A DNA stretch of 64,000 bases, from NCBI RefSeq assembly GCF_030732065.1, contig NZ_JAVBHX010000001.1, positions 62,001 to 126,000 of the forward strand, in the 5' to 3' direction. Below the pieces are notes generated by a model. It was not told the origin of the DNA. It searched no databases and was given only the letters and a program-made list of their open reading frames with translations. Position 1 is the stretch's first letter. Each line of letters begins with the position of its first letter. Both the position numbers and the translations under genes were made by a program. This stretch comes from Oceanimonas aquatica (lineage in GTDB: Bacteria; Pseudomonadota; Gammaproteobacteria; Enterobacterales; Aeromonadaceae). This document shows positions 42,523 to 52,384 of the stretch, piece by piece.

Positions 42523-42600
42523 CGTCATACCGGGCTTGACCCGCTATCTTGCTGCAGAAAGATCCTGACCGGGTCGTGACGACTTTCGTCAGGATGACGG
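42523..42600. repeat. Composite REP-like element, copy C
   Basis: It begins CGTCATACCGGGCTTGACCC on the plus strand and ends with the inverted CCGTCATCCTGACG head on the minus strand, separated by a GCTGCAGAAAGATCCTGA core. It lies between convergent genes. Its first 20 bases are identical to copy D. Confidence 0.65.
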
Positions 42601-42628
42601 CCTTAGCGTATCATTAATCCGGCGATGG

Positions 42629-44008
42629 TCAGCCCAGCCGGCTTGCGCGCACGCTGCGGCCCTTGATTTTGCCCTGTTGCAGGTGTTTGAGCGCCTGTCG
42701 TGCCACGCTTTTGTGCACCGCCACGTAAGACTGCATTTCGGAGATGTCGATTTTTCCAATCTGGTTACCGGCAATGCCGGCGTCTCGGGTCAGGGCGCCG
42801 AGAATGTCGCCGGCGCGGATCTTGCTTTTGCGGCCGCCGGCGATGTTCAGGGTGACCATGTCCGGCTGGCGGGGCTCGGCCTGGCCATTGAGGGCATTCA
42901 GCGACCCTTGCGCCATGGGCGCACGCTGATATTCCTCAATCATATTGACCCGGTAGGCTTCCTGCGGGCTGTACAGGCTCAGCGCCAGGCCCTGCTCGCC
43001 GGCGCGGCCGGTGCGGCCGATGCGGTGTACGTGCACCTGGGGATCCTGGGTGATGTCATAGTTGATCACCGCCGCCAGCTCCTTGATGTCGAGGCCGCGG
43101 GCCGCCACATCGGTGGCCACCAGAATGTTGGCGCTGCCGTTGGCGAAACGGACCAGAACCTGGTCCCGTTCCCGCTGCTCCAGATCGCCGTTCAGTGCCA
43201 GGGCGGCAAAGCCCAGGCCGTTGAGGTGATCGGCTACTTCCTGACAGGCCCGTTTGGTGTTGCAGAACACCACGGCGGAGGCGGGGGCATAGTGGGCCAG
43301 CATGGCGGCCAGCGCGGTCTTGCGCTGGTCGGGCGTGACCTCAAACAGCAGCTCCACAATGTTGTCGGCGTTTTGCTCATCGGCCACCGCAATTTGCTGA
43401 GGCTGGCGCTGCAGGCCGCGGCTCAGCTCGGCAATGCCGTCGGGGTAGGTGGCGGAAAACAGCAGGGTCTGGCGCTCGGCGGGGGCAAATGCCACCACCT
43501 TGCGAATGTCGTCGGCAAAGCCCATGTCGAGCATGCGATCCGCTTCGTCCAGCACCAGGGTGTCGAGGGCGTCCAGGCTCAGGCTGCCCTGTTGCAGGTG
43601 CTTGAGCATGCGTCCCGGCGTGCCCACCACGATATGGGCGCCAAATTGCAGGGTGGCCGTCTGGGCCGCCGTGGGCGAGCCGCCACACAGGGACACCAGC
43701 TTGACATTGGCCATGGTCCGGGCCAGCTTGCGCAGCTCCCGCGCCACCTGATCCGCCAGCTCGCGGGTGGGGCACAGCACCATGGCCTGTACTCGGTTGC
43801 GGCTCACGTTAAGGCGCGACAGCAGCCCCAGGCCAAAGGTCAGGGTTTTGCCACTGCCGGTGCTGGCCTGGGCGATGACGTCGTTGCCGGCCAGCACCAA
43901 CGGCAGGCCCTGAGCCTGTATGGGAGTCATGCGGCTGTAGCCCAGGCTGGTGAGGTTATCGAGCAGGGTGGGTCCCAGCGGCAGGGTGGAAAAGTCGGTG
44001 TTGGTCAC
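42629..44008 (-). CDS. dbpA: ATP-dependent RNA helicase DbpA (23S rRNA-specific DEAD-box)
   Basis: A 459-residue DEAD-box helicase acting in 50S assembly. Motifs: Q-motif MTPIQAQGLPLVL, ASTGSGKT, PTRELADQV, LDEADRMLD, FSATYPDG, ATDVAARGLD and HRIGRTGRAG. The C-terminal RRM-like domain (about 385-459), with GDILGALTRDAGIAGNQIGKI and GKIKGRSVRASR, binds hairpin 92 of 23S rRNA in DbpA. The start is GTG at 44008, giving VTNTDFSTLPL, which aligns with E. coli DbpA; the longer frame reads through a non-conserved region. Confidence 0.94.
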   Translation of the reverse strand: MTNTDFSTLPLGPTLLDNLTSLGYSRMTPIQAQGLPLVLAGNDVIAQASTGSGKTLTFGLGLLSRLNVSRNRVQAMVLCPTRELADQVARELRKLARTMANVKLVSLCGGSPTAAQTATLQFGAHIVVGTPGRMLKHLQQGSLSLDALDTLVLDEADRMLDMGFADDIRKVVAFAPAERQTLLFSATYPDGIAELSRGLQRQPQQIAVADEQNADNIVELLFEVTPDQRKTALAAMLAHYAPASAVVFCNTKRACQEVADHLNGLGFAALALNGDLEQRERDQVLVRFANGSANILVATDVAARGLDIKELAAVINYDITQDPQVHVHRIGRTGRAGEQGLALSLYSPQEAYRVNMIEEYQRAPMAQGSLNALNGQAEPRQPDMVTLNIAGGRKSKIRAGDILGALTRDAGIAGNQIGKIDISEMQSYVAVHKSVARQALKHLQQGKIKGRSVRASRLG

Positions 44009-44108
44009 GGAAGGCTCTTGCAGTGTCGAGAAATGAAAGGGGCCGGAATGGCCGGGCGCGCATGATAGCAGAAAAGTGTTCGGGGTGGTGGTTTTCTGGT
44101 CGCGAAGA

Positions 44109-44140
44109 CAAAAACGGCGCTGTCGGTGACAGCGCCGTTT
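44109..44140 (-). terminator. Terminator downstream of dapD
   Basis: A 13-bp perfect stem AAACGGCGCTGTC/GACAGCGCCGTTT with a 3-base loop, followed on the minus strand by a five-T run. It ends the glnD-dapD transcript upstream of dbpA. Confidence 0.77.
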
Positions 44141-44154
44141 GCATGGACAGAGTA

Positions 44155-44236
44155 CCGTCATACCGGGCTTGACCCGGTATCTTTGTAACGGGCTACGTCA
44201 TGCATTCAGAAGATGCCGGCTCAAAGGCCGGCATAA
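44155..44236. repeat. Composite REP-like element, copy D
   Basis: The left stem ATACCGGG/CCCGGTAT (44160-44180) is headed by CCGTC. The right stem ATGCCGGC/GCCGGCAT (44213-44234) lies in opposite orientation. The two form an inverted pair just downstream of the dapD stop. The left half shares 20 bases with copy C, and the right half resembles copy A. Confidence 0.66.
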
Positions 44237-44243
44237 CCGAGGA

Positions 44244-45275
44244 TCAGTTGTGCTTGTGCAGCTCGGCGTTCAGCTCGATGGCGGACTTGTTGGTCTTCAC
44301 CTCGATGCGGCCGGTCTGGGAGTTGCGACGGAACAGCAGATCCGGCTTGCCGGCCAGATCGGCGGCTTTCACGGTCTGTACTTCGTTGTTCTGATCGTCC
44401 AGCACGGTGACCTTGGCGCCGGCGGTGATGTACAGGCCGGACTCGATGGTGCAGCGATCACCCAGGGGAATGCCCAGGCCGGCGTTGGCGCCCAGCAGGC
44501 TGCCTTCACCCACGGAGATGACGATGTTGCCGCCACCGGACAGGGTGCCCATGGTGGAGCAGCCGCCGCCCAGGTCGGAGCCGTTGCCGACGACCACGCC
44601 GGCGGAGATGCGGCCTTCCACCATGCTCACGCCCAGGGTGCCGGCGTTGAAGTTGATAAAGCCTTCGTGCATGACGGTGGTGCCTTCACCCACATGCGCG
44701 CCCAGGCGAATGCGGGACGCATCGCCGATGCGCACGCCGGCAGGCACCACGTAGTCGGTCATCTTGGGGAACTTGTCCACGGAGTTGACGCTGATGGTGC
44801 GCCCTTGAGCGCGCGCCTGCAGCTGGCGCTTGGCCAGTTCGTCCACGGCGATGGCGCCTTCGCTGGTCCAGGCCACGTTGGGCAACAGACCGAACATGCC
44901 GGACAAGTCCAGGCCATGAGGCTGAACCAGACGGTGCGACAGCAGCGCCAGCTTAAGGTACACCTCGGCGGTGGAGGCGGGGGCAGCGTCGGTTTCCAGA
45001 ATGGTCACTACCAGTGGCTGGTCGGTGCCTTCCAGGATCTCTGCGATGCCGGCCTGTTCGGCGGCGCTGGCAGACTGGAAGGCCGCTTTCAGCCCGGCCA
45101 GTTGTTCGGCGGTGATTTCGACGGCGGCGTTGCCACCCTGGTAGCCAATCTGGTCGGCCACGGCGGCGATCAGTGCGTCATCCGCGTTCAGCAGCGGCAG
45201 GTTATAGTAAACCTCCAGCCATTCTCCCTTGGCGGACTTGGTGCCCACGCCCAGACCGAAAGCAAAGTTTGCCAT
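44244..45275 (-). CDS. dapD: Tetrahydrodipicolinate N-succinyltransferase, long form
   Basis: A 343-residue enzyme of lysine and diaminopimelate synthesis, transferring succinyl from succinyl-CoA to tetrahydrodipicolinate. The C-terminal left-handed beta-helix has hexapeptide repeats including GDLGGGCSTMGTLSGGGN-like turns, and FPKMTDYVVPAGVRIGDASR is conserved. E. coli DapD is 274 residues; this is the longer Pseudomonas-type protein with an extra N-terminal domain. The start at 45275 has CGGAGTG 7 bases upstream. It is in line with glnD (52-base gap), as in E. coli. Confidence 0.95.
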   Translation of the reverse strand: MANFAFGLGVGTKSAKGEWLEVYYNLPLLNADDALIAAVADQIGYQGGNAAVEITAEQLAGLKAAFQSASAAEQAGIAEILEGTDQPLVVTILETDAAPASTAEVYLKLALLSHRLVQPHGLDLSGMFGLLPNVAWTSEGAIAVDELAKRQLQARAQGRTISVNSVDKFPKMTDYVVPAGVRIGDASRIRLGAHVGEGTTVMHEGFINFNAGTLGVSMVEGRISAGVVVGNGSDLGGGCSTMGTLSGGGNIVISVGEGSLLGANAGLGIPLGDRCTIESGLYITAGAKVTVLDDQNNEVQTVKAADLAGKPDLLFRRNSQTGRIEVKTNKSAIELNAELHKHN

Positions 45276-45327
45276 GGTGTTCACTCCGTTAATTTTGTTG
45301 CTTTTCCTGAAATTGATGCACCTTTTA

Positions 45328-47958
45328 TCACATTTTGTCCTCGTGGTTGAGTTCATCCACCAACTTTTCTCGCAATTGCCCCTGCTCCTGCTCAGTTAAT
45401 GGCCGATCCTCGCCGTTGGTGAGACTGAAAAAGTCTTCCACCCGCTCGCCGATGGTGGTGATCTTGGCGGCATGCAGATTCAGTCCCAGCCGGCTGAACA
45501 CGGCACCGGTGCGGGCCAGCAGGCCGGGGGTATCGAGTGCCACCAGCTCCATCAGGGTACGTTTGCTGCTGCGCTCCGGCTCCAGAAACTGCACTCGGGT
45601 GGGCACATAAAATTCCCGGTGCCGGCGCGAAGGTGGCCGAATGCGGACCACCGGCGGCGTACGGCCGTTCAGTGCCAGGGCCAGATCGGTGCACAGCTCG
45701 CTCAGGCGATCGCCGCTCACCGGCTGGCCGTCGGGCTCGAGCACGATAAAGGTGTCGAGGGCATAGCCGTCTTTCGAGGTCATGATCTGGGCATCGTGAA
45801 TGTTGAGGTTTTTCTGATCCAGCGCCGCCGCCACCCGGCCAAACAGGTTGGGGGAGTCTGGGCAGTAGATAAACAGCTCGCTGCCGCCGCGGCCGGGCTG
45901 CTGGCTGATCTGCACCAGCGGCTGCCGGGCCTCGCCGTGGGCCAGAATATGCCGGCTGTGCCAGGCGATCTGTTCCGGAGTATGACGCAGAAAATAGTCG
46001 GCGGGAAAGCGGGCCCACAATGGCTTGATTTGCTCAACCGCGGTGTCCAGGTGATCCAGCAGGCGGCGCGCCTGCTGCTGGTTTTCACGAATGCGCAGGC
46101 GCAGATCCGGCGGGTTTTCCAGCCCCCGGCGCAGCGCTTTCTGGGTGGCGAAATACAGCTCGCGCAGCAGGCTGCCCTTCCAGTCATTCCACAGGGTGTC
46201 GTTGGTGGCGCAGATGTCGGCCACCGTCAGGCAGTAGAGAAAGTCGAGGTGCAGCTCGTCGCGCACCTGGGTGGCGAAGTCGCGGATCACTTCGGGGTCA
46301 TGAATGTCCCGGCGCTGGGCGGTGACCGACATCAGCAAATGCCGGCGCACCAGCCAGGACACCAGGCGGGCATCGGAGCGGTCAAGACCGTGCTCCAGAC
46401 AAAAGTCCAGGGCGTCGTCGGCTCCCAGGGTGGAGTGATCGCCGCCCCGGCCCTTGGCGATGTCGTGAAACAGCCCGGCCAGCAACAGCAGCTCGGGCTT
46501 GCGCAGCCGGTTGGCGATGTCAAAGCACAGCGGGTGGCTGCGCCGGCGAGCGTCATCGCGAAACCGGCCGATGTTGGTCAGCACTCTGTGGGTATGTTCA
46601 TCCACCGGGTAGGCATGAAACATGTCGAACTGCATCTGGCCGACAATCTTGTTCCACTGGGGAAAGTAGGCGGCGAGCACGCCGTAGCGGTGCATCAGGG
46701 TCAGGGCCAGGCGGCCGCTGCCGGGGTGGCGGATCAGCATCATGAACAGCCGGCGGCAGTCGGCCCGCTCGCACAAAAAACCGCTCAGCCGCCGTCGGGC
46801 ATCCCGCAGCTGGCGCAGGGTGGTGGAATAGATGCCGCTGATCTGGGGGTAGGCGGCTATCTGGTAGAACAGCCTTAAGATGGCGGCGGGCTCCTTGTTG
46901 AACAGCTCGGGATCGACCACGTCGATCAGCCGGCCGCGCAGGCGAAACTCCGGCGTCAGGCTTTTAACGTCCATGGCTATATGACCCAGAATGGCTTCGT
47001 CAAACAGCTGCAGCAGCATTTCGTTGAGTTCGGCCACCCGGCGTACCGTCTGGTAGTAGCGCTTCATCATGCGCTCGATGGGCTCGTTGCCCTCGCCGGC
47101 GTAGCCCAGGGCGGTGGCCACCGCTCGCTGGCGGTCGAACAGCAGCCGGTTGTCGGGCCGCCGGATCTCGGTGTGCAGGGCAAAGCGCAGCTTCCACAGA
47201 AAGTTCTGGCAATCCTGCAGCTCGTCATATTCGGCCTGATCGAGAAAGCCGTGGCTGACCATTTCGCCCAGGGTGGTGGCACCGAAGTGGCGGCGGGCCA
47301 CCCAGCTGATGGTCTGAATGTCGCGCAGGCCGCCGGGGCTGTTTTTGATGTCCGGCTCCAGCTTGTAGCTGGTGTCGTGAAACTGGCAGTGGCGCTGTTC
47401 CTGTTCGGTGCGTTTGGCCTCGAAAAAGGCCTGGCTGGGCCAGAACCGGTCCGGTGCCGTGGCCCGGGTCAGAGCGGCAAAGGTGTCGTAGCAGCCGGTA
47501 ATCAGCCTGGCTTCAATCAGATTGGTGGCCACGGTAATGTCCTGCTCGCCCTGTTCAACGCATTCGGCTACCGAGCGCACGCTGTGGCCCACCTCCAGGT
47601 GCAGATCCCACAACTGGGTGACAAAGTCGCCGACGCGCTCGTTCAGGGCCGGGTCCAGTTCATGGCGGCACAGGATGAGCAGGTCGATGTCGGAGCAGGG
47701 GTGCAGCTCCCCCCGGCCATAGCCGCCGACGGCCACCAGCGCCAGTTCCGGTGACTCGGCCAGGCCATGGCGGGCCCACAGCCCGGTGAGCAGCTGATCC
47801 ATATGCTGGGAGCGGGTGCTCACCAGCTCGTTGATGTCGTCGCCGGCATCAAAGCGCTGCTCCAGCCAGCCCTGCAGGCGGGCCAGGATTTCCTTGCAAC
47901 GAGCCAGGGTGAGCTGGTCGGGAGATAAAAGCGCGGGTGCGAGCAGACTGGCTTCCAT
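45328..47958 (-). CDS. glnD: Bifunctional PII uridylyltransferase / uridylyl-removing enzyme
   Basis: An 876-residue nitrogen sensor that uridylylates PII when glutamine is low and removes UMP when it is high. Order: nucleotidyltransferase domain with VGGYGRGELHPCSDIDLL (from residue 77), a helical linker, an HD domain with LAGLFHDIAKGRGGDHS for UMP removal, and two C-terminal ACT domains (about 690-770 and 800-870) that bind glutamine. The length equals that of E. coli GlnD. The start has AGGAA 9 bases upstream. Confidence 0.96.
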   Translation of the reverse strand: MEASLLAPALLSPDQLTLARCKEILARLQGWLEQRFDAGDDINELVSTRSQHMDQLLTGLWARHGLAESPELALVAVGGYGRGELHPCSDIDLLILCRHELDPALNERVGDFVTQLWDLHLEVGHSVRSVAECVEQGEQDITVATNLIEARLITGCYDTFAALTRATAPDRFWPSQAFFEAKRTEQEQRHCQFHDTSYKLEPDIKNSPGGLRDIQTISWVARRHFGATTLGEMVSHGFLDQAEYDELQDCQNFLWKLRFALHTEIRRPDNRLLFDRQRAVATALGYAGEGNEPIERMMKRYYQTVRRVAELNEMLLQLFDEAILGHIAMDVKSLTPEFRLRGRLIDVVDPELFNKEPAAILRLFYQIAAYPQISGIYSTTLRQLRDARRRLSGFLCERADCRRLFMMLIRHPGSGRLALTLMHRYGVLAAYFPQWNKIVGQMQFDMFHAYPVDEHTHRVLTNIGRFRDDARRRSHPLCFDIANRLRKPELLLLAGLFHDIAKGRGGDHSTLGADDALDFCLEHGLDRSDARLVSWLVRRHLLMSVTAQRRDIHDPEVIRDFATQVRDELHLDFLYCLTVADICATNDTLWNDWKGSLLRELYFATQKALRRGLENPPDLRLRIRENQQQARRLLDHLDTAVEQIKPLWARFPADYFLRHTPEQIAWHSRHILAHGEARQPLVQISQQPGRGGSELFIYCPDSPNLFGRVAAALDQKNLNIHDAQIMTSKDGYALDTFIVLEPDGQPVSGDRLSELCTDLALALNGRTPPVVRIRPPSRRHREFYVPTRVQFLEPERSSKRTLMELVALDTPGLLARTGAVFSRLGLNLHAAKITTIGERVEDFFSLTNGEDRPLTEQEQGQLREKLVDELNHEDKM

Positions 47959-48073
47959 GGGCGGTATTTCCTTTTGAACGGAACAGCCTTTAACTTAACA
48001 AAGCCGGTGAACGGGGAAAAGCGCGCCCGCATTCGGCATACTGGCAACGGTCATTTCTCGGTAACGGAGCCTG

Positions 48074-48667
48074 ATGATGCAACCCGATGAGCAACTGCCG
48101 CCCTGGCTCAGCCGCGTTACCGGCTCGGCCTGGCTGCTGCCGGTGGTGTTTGTGGCTGCGCTGCTGGAGGCGGTGATCCTGCCCATTCCCCTTGAACTGT
48201 TGCTGATCCCGCTGATGCTGGTAGAGCGGGCGCGCCTGTGGTCGCTGGCCGCCACTGCCCTGGCGGGGTGTCTGAGCGGCGCCCTGCTGGGCTATGGCCT
48301 GGGAGCCTGGCTGTTTGACAGCCTGGGACAGCCACTGCTGGAGGTGCTGAACGGACAGCAGGCCTTTGATGCCTTCAGCCGGGAATTATCCAATGACGGC
48401 TTTATGGCCATTGTGATGGTGGGCATCACGCCGGTACCTTTTCAGGTGGCCATGCTGGCCGCCGGCGCCGTGGGGTATTCCCTGGGGCTGTTTATGCTGG
48501 CCTCGGCCATCGGGCGCGGTATTCGCTATTTCGGGCTGGCCTGGCTGGTGCGGTTGACGGGAGAGCGGGCGCTGGCGCTGTGGCGCCGTCACGCGCGCAA
48601 GCTCGGCATGGTGCTGCTGGGGCTGGCGCTGCTGGGCTACGGCCTCAGCCGCTGGCTTGGGGCCTGA
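48074..48667 (+). CDS. VTT-domain (DedA/YqaA-type) inner-membrane protein
   Basis: A 197-residue protein with about five membrane helices and a VTT/SNARE-associated signature: FVAALLEAVILPIPLELLLIP with a membrane-embedded acidic residue, GALLGYGLGAWLFDSLGQPL, and GITPVPFQVAMLAAGAVGYS. The family relates to DedA/YqaA flippase-like proteins; its substrate is unknown. GGAG precedes ATG ATG. It is divergent from glnD with 115 bases between starts, and converges on cspD. Confidence 0.85.
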   Translation: MMQPDEQLPPWLSRVTGSAWLLPVVFVAALLEAVILPIPLELLLIPLMLVERARLWSLAATALAGCLSGALLGYGLGAWLFDSLGQPLLEVLNGQQAFDAFSRELSNDGFMAIVMVGITPVPFQVAMLAAGAVGYSLGLFMLASAIGRGIRYFGLAWLVRLTGERALALWRRHARKLGMVLLGLALLGYGLSRWLGA

Positions 48668-48689
48668 GATGGCGCCTGACTGAACGAAG

Positions 48690-48712
48690 AAGAGGCGCCA
48701 ATGGCGCCTCTT
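48690..48712. terminator. Hairpin between the VTT-protein gene and cspD
   Basis: AAGAGGCGCC/GGCGCCTCTT with a 3-base loop lies between convergent genes. The outer tails are only weakly T/A-rich, so termination strength is uncertain. Confidence 0.55.
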
Positions 48713-48746
48713 GCTTACTGGGAATACATTGTCTTCCCGTGCTTTA

Positions 48747-48962
48747 TTATGCAGGCTGACCCGCCGGTACTATGCTGACCGCATGGTTACCTTTGGGGCC
48801 TTTTTCTATTTCGTAACGAACGACCTGGCCCGCTTTCAGGGTTCGGTATCCTTCCATCTGAATGGTGGAAAAGTGGGCGAACACGTCCTCGCCACCTTCC
48901 TCCGGACAGATAAAGCCAAATCCCTTGGCATTGTTAAACCACTTCACCGTTCCGGTTGTCAT
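48747..48962 (-). CDS. cspD: Cold-shock-domain protein CspD
   Basis: A 71-residue OB-fold protein with RNP1-like KGFGFI and RNP2-like VFAHF. TGTVKWFNNAKGFGFICPEE and its place opposite clpS-clpA match E. coli CspD, a stationary-phase replication inhibitor that binds single-stranded nucleic acid. AAAGGAT lies 9 bases upstream, and a consensus TATAAT lies about 60 bases upstream. Confidence 0.93.
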   Translation of the reverse strand: MTTGTVKWFNNAKGFGFICPEEGGEDVFAHFSTIQMEGYRTLKAGQVVRYEIEKGPKGNHAVSIVPAGQPA

Positions 48963-49020
48963 ACTCGTGCATCCTTTTACTCAAACATCCTAAACAACAT
49001 TGAGAAACTGGCCGCAGCCA

Positions 49021-49026
49021 ATTATA
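49021..49026 (-). promoter_or_regulatory. -10 box of cspD
   Basis: A perfect TATAAT on the minus strand, 59 bases upstream of the cspD ATG. No good -35 is present at 16-18 bases, so an activator or another sigma factor may be needed. Confidence 0.45.
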
Positions 49027-49191
49027 ACTTCAGGCGAATTTTCGCCGGATGCGGGCGCAAGAAAAGCCTCGAATGAAGCTTTACTGGCGACCCGTTAACC
49101 ACTCTAGTGAAACCGGTGAGGGAGTCAAGTGCCTCATGCCTCGTTCCGGGCGCTCTGTCAGGGTAAAAAAACGTCATCCTTAAGGTGGTTG

Positions 49192-49219
49192 TTGACAGTG
49201 GCGGCGCAGGCGGTAGGGT
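49192..49219 (+). promoter_or_regulatory. Possible promoter of clpS-clpA
   Basis: A consensus TTGACA and a weak TAGGGT with a 16-base spacer. It would give a clpS leader of about 100 bases. Confidence 0.36.
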
Positions 49220-49327
49220 GAGGGTAACAGGCCCGTACCGTACGGCCATGGCGACAGGGGGCACACTCGAATACCCCTTGCCCGGACCGGTGTAGCGGGA
49301 TCCAATTCAGTGATTTAGAGTAACTAT

Positions 49328-49645
49328 ATGGGCAGGAGAACACAGCATACCCTGGATGATAAACCGAAGGAGGCGGAAGAAACCGCGCTGCAACCCCCTC
49401 CTATGTACAAGGTCATCTTGAATAATGACGATTACACCCCCATGGATTTTGTTGTGGAAGTGCTGCAAAAATTCTTCGCCATGGACATGGACAAGGCCAC
49501 CGAAGTGATGCTGTCGGTGCACTACCAGGGCAAGGGGGTCTGCGGACTGTTTACCGCAGAAATAGCAGAGACCAAGGTAGCGCAAGTGAACAAGTTTGCC
49601 CGTACGCACGAACATCCGTTGTTGTGCACCATGGAGCAGGCATAA
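49328..49645 (+). CDS. clpS: ATP-dependent Clp protease adaptor ClpS (N-recognin)
   Basis: A 105-residue adaptor that binds N-terminal Phe, Leu, Tyr or Trp of substrates and delivers them to ClpAP. The core [20 protein letters not shown], with the Asn-Asp-Asp substrate pocket, and [17 protein letters not shown] are conserved; the first 25 residues form the flexible tail that engages ClpA. It is followed by clpA after 44 bases in the same direction. Confidence 0.96.
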   Translation: MGRRTQHTLDDKPKEAEETALQPPPMYKVILNNDDYTPMDFVVEVLQKFFAMDMDKATEVMLSVHYQGKGVCGLFTAEIAETKVAQVNKFARTHEHPLLCTMEQA

Positions 49646-49689
49646 AAGCGCCCGAACAGGGTGACCGGAGTTTCTTAGGGGAGGTGCCT

Positions 49690-51942
49690 ATGTTGAACAA
49701 AGATCTTGAGAGCACGTTGAACGATGCCTTCAACGAAGCCCGCCGATCGCGTCACGAGTTCATGACGGTGGAGCACCTGTTGCTGGCCCTGCTCGACAAT
49801 CCGTCGGCCAAAGAGGCCTTGCTGGCCTGCGGTGCCGATCTGGAGCAGTTGCGGCGCGAAACCCACAGCTTTATTGAACAGACCACGCCGTTGATTCCCG
49901 TGGGCGACGATGAAATCGAAACCCAGCCCACCCTGGGCTTTCAGCGGGTGCTGCAACGGGCGGTATTCCATGTGCAGTCATCGGGCAATGCCGAGGTGAC
50001 CGGTGCCAACGTGCTGGTGGCCGTGTTCAGCGAGCAGGAGTCCCAGGCGGCCTACCTGCTGAAAAAGGTCGGCGTGGGCCGACTCGATGTGGTCAATTTT
50101 CTGTCTCACGGCATTCGCAAGGACGGCGAGCAGGAAGACGCGCCGTCGTCCCAGCAGGAAGAGCAGAACGACGAAGCCGCCAACAACCAGACCGAAGGCT
50201 TTGTCATCAACCTGAATCAGTGGGTAAAGGAAGGCCGTATCGATCCGCTGATTGGCCGTGATCAGGAGCTCAACCGCACCATTCAGGTATTGTGCCGCCG
50301 GCGCAAGAACAACCCGCTGCTGGTGGGTGAGGCCGGGGTGGGGAAAACCGCCATCGCCGAGGGTCTGGCTTATCGTATCGTGCATGAGGACGTGCCCGAA
50401 ATCATTGCCGACAGCACCATTTACTCCCTCGACATGGGCTCCCTGCTGGCGGGCACCAAATACCGGGGCGACTTTGAAAAACGCTTCAAGGCGGTGCTCA
50501 AGCAGTTTGAAAAGCAAAAGGGCGCCATTCTGTTCATCGACGAGATCCACACCATCATCGGTGCCGGTGCGGCTTCCGGTGGTCAGCTCGACGCCGCCAA
50601 CCTGCTGAAGCCGCTGCTGTCCAGCGGTCAGATCCGTTGCGTGGGCTCCACCACCTACCAGGAATACAGCCAGATCTTTGAAAAGGATCGGGCCCTGGCG
50701 CGGCGTTTTCAGAAGATCGACATTCTGGAGCCGTCCGTTGACGACACCGCCAAGATTCTGCAGGGGCTGAAAAGCCGCTACGAATCTCACCACGATGTGC
50801 GTTACACCAGCAAGGCGCTGCGGGCGGCCGCTGAGCTGTCGGCCAAGTACATCAACGACCGGCATTTGCCCGACAAGGCCATTGACGTGATCGACGAGGC
50901 CGGTGCCCAGATCCGCATGCTGCCGCCGTCCAAGCGCAAAAAGACCATCGGCGTGGGTGATATCGAGGCCATCGTCGCCAAGATTGCGCGCATTCCGGAA
51001 AAGTCCGTGTCCAGCTCCGACAAGGAGGCCCTGAAGAACCTGGAGCCCAACCTGAAAATGGTGGTGTTTGGTCAGGACAAGGCCATTTCCGTGCTCACCG
51101 ACTCCATTCGTCTGAGCCGGGCCGGGCTGGGCCACGAAACGCGCCCCATCGGCTCTTTCCTGTTTGCCGGCCCCACCGGGGTGGGTAAGACCGAGGTCAC
51201 TCAGCAGCTGGCGCGCATTCTCGGCATTGAGCTGATCCGCTTTGATATGTCGGAATACATGGAAGCCCATACGGTGTCACGTCTGATCGGTGCGCCTCCG
51301 GGCTATGTGGGTTTTGATCAGGGCGGCCTGCTCACCGATGCGGTGATCAAGCATCCCCATGCGGTGTTGCTGCTCGACGAAATCGAAAAGGCGCACCCGG
51401 ATGTGTTCAACATTCTGCTGCAGGTGATGGATAACGGTACCCTCACCGACAACAATGGCCGCAAGGCGGACTTCCGTAACGTGATCCTGGTGATGACCAC
51501 CAACGCCGGGGTACAGGAAACCGTGCGCAAGTCCATCGGCTTCCAGCAGCAGGACCACAGTCATGACGCCATGACCGAAATCAACCGCACCTTTGCCCCC
51601 GAGTTCCGCAACCGGCTGGATCACATCATCTGGTTCAACCATCTCAACATGGACATCATTCACCGGGTGGTGGACAAGTTCATTGTGGAGCTGCAGGCGC
51701 AGCTGGATGCCAAGGGCGTGTCGCTGGAAGTCAGCGAGCCGGCCCGTCACTGGCTGGCGGAAAAAGGCTACGACAAGTCCATGGGGGCCCGTCCCATGAG
51801 CCGGGTGATCCAGGAGCAACTGAAAAAGCCGCTGGCCAACGAATTGCTGTTTGGTGAGCTGGTGGGCGGCGGCACGGTACGCGTCACCCTGGCAGGCGAC
51901 GAGCTGCACTTTGAGTTTCAGTCGGAAGCGTCCATGGCCTGA
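49690..51942 (+). CDS. clpA: ATP-dependent Clp protease ATP-binding subunit ClpA
   Basis: A 750-residue AAA+ unfoldase that feeds substrates to ClpP. The N-domain (1-140) binds ClpS; D1 has Walker [10 protein letters not shown] (near 214) and D2 has GPTGVGKTE (near 495), each with its Walker B motif (LFIDEIH and [10 protein letters not shown]). A Q/E/D-rich linker lies at about 143-170. The start at 49690 with GGGGAGGTG upstream is clearly better than the longer frame. The length matches E. coli ClpA (758). No ClpP gene is in the window. Confidence 0.96.
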   Translation: MLNKDLESTLNDAFNEARRSRHEFMTVEHLLLALLDNPSAKEALLACGADLEQLRRETHSFIEQTTPLIPVGDDEIETQPTLGFQRVLQRAVFHVQSSGNAEVTGANVLVAVFSEQESQAAYLLKKVGVGRLDVVNFLSHGIRKDGEQEDAPSSQQEEQNDEAANNQTEGFVINLNQWVKEGRIDPLIGRDQELNRTIQVLCRRRKNNPLLVGEAGVGKTAIAEGLAYRIVHEDVPEIIADSTIYSLDMGSLLAGTKYRGDFEKRFKAVLKQFEKQKGAILFIDEIHTIIGAGAASGGQLDAANLLKPLLSSGQIRCVGSTTYQEYSQIFEKDRALARRFQKIDILEPSVDDTAKILQGLKSRYESHHDVRYTSKALRAAAELSAKYINDRHLPDKAIDVIDEAGAQIRMLPPSKRKKTIGVGDIEAIVAKIARIPEKSVSSSDKEALKNLEPNLKMVVFGQDKAISVLTDSIRLSRAGLGHETRPIGSFLFAGPTGVGKTEVTQQLARILGIELIRFDMSEYMEAHTVSRLIGAPPGYVGFDQGGLLTDAVIKHPHAVLLLDEIEKAHPDVFNILLQVMDNGTLTDNNGRKADFRNVILVMTTNAGVQETVRKSIGFQQQDHSHDAMTEINRTFAPEFRNRLDHIIWFNHLNMDIIHRVVDKFIVELQAQLDAKGVSLEVSEPARHWLAEKGYDKSMGARPMSRVIQEQLKKPLANELLFGELVGGGTVRVTLAGDELHFEFQSEASMA

Positions 51943-51965
51943 GATTGGCTCGGTCAGCACGCATC

Positions 51966-52001
51966 ATGCCCGGTGCCGGTAACGGCACCGGGCATTTTTT
52001 T
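51966..52001 (+). terminator. Terminator of clpS-clpA
   Basis: A 13-bp perfect stem ATGCCCGGTGCCG/CGGCACCGGGCAT with loop GTAA followed by seven T's, 24 bases after the clpA stop. Confidence 0.9.
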
Positions 52002-52095
52002 CTTCCAGCGAAAACGGAGTCGTGCCTGGCGATAAGGGCGAAGGGCTCGCCCCGGGCTATGCAGCCTGTTGCCTCAACCGAAACGGAGGAGCGAA

Positions 52096-52326
<231 letters not shown>

Positions 52327-52384
52327 TTAGCGCAGGCAATAAAAACGGCTGGGATCATGCCGGATTTCGCTTTCAGTGTAAAGT

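Larger units (their letters stand above)
48963..49327. other. 365-base divergent regulatory region of cspD and clpS
   Basis: No gene seen. It holds the putative cspD -10 box (49021-49026) with a 14-bp near-palindrome GGCGAATTTTCGCC (49033-49046) in its spacer, and the putative clpS promoter (49192-49219). The stretch from 49060 to 49180 shows no clear motif. Confidence 0.6.

Noticed and set aside
45472-46878. 468-codon plus-strand frame inside glnD
   Set aside because: Antisense to strongly conserved HD and ACT domains of GlnD.
52002-52095. Place of serW tRNA between clpA and infA in E. coli
   Set aside because: No tRNA-like cloverleaf or T-arm consensus is present in the 94 bases.
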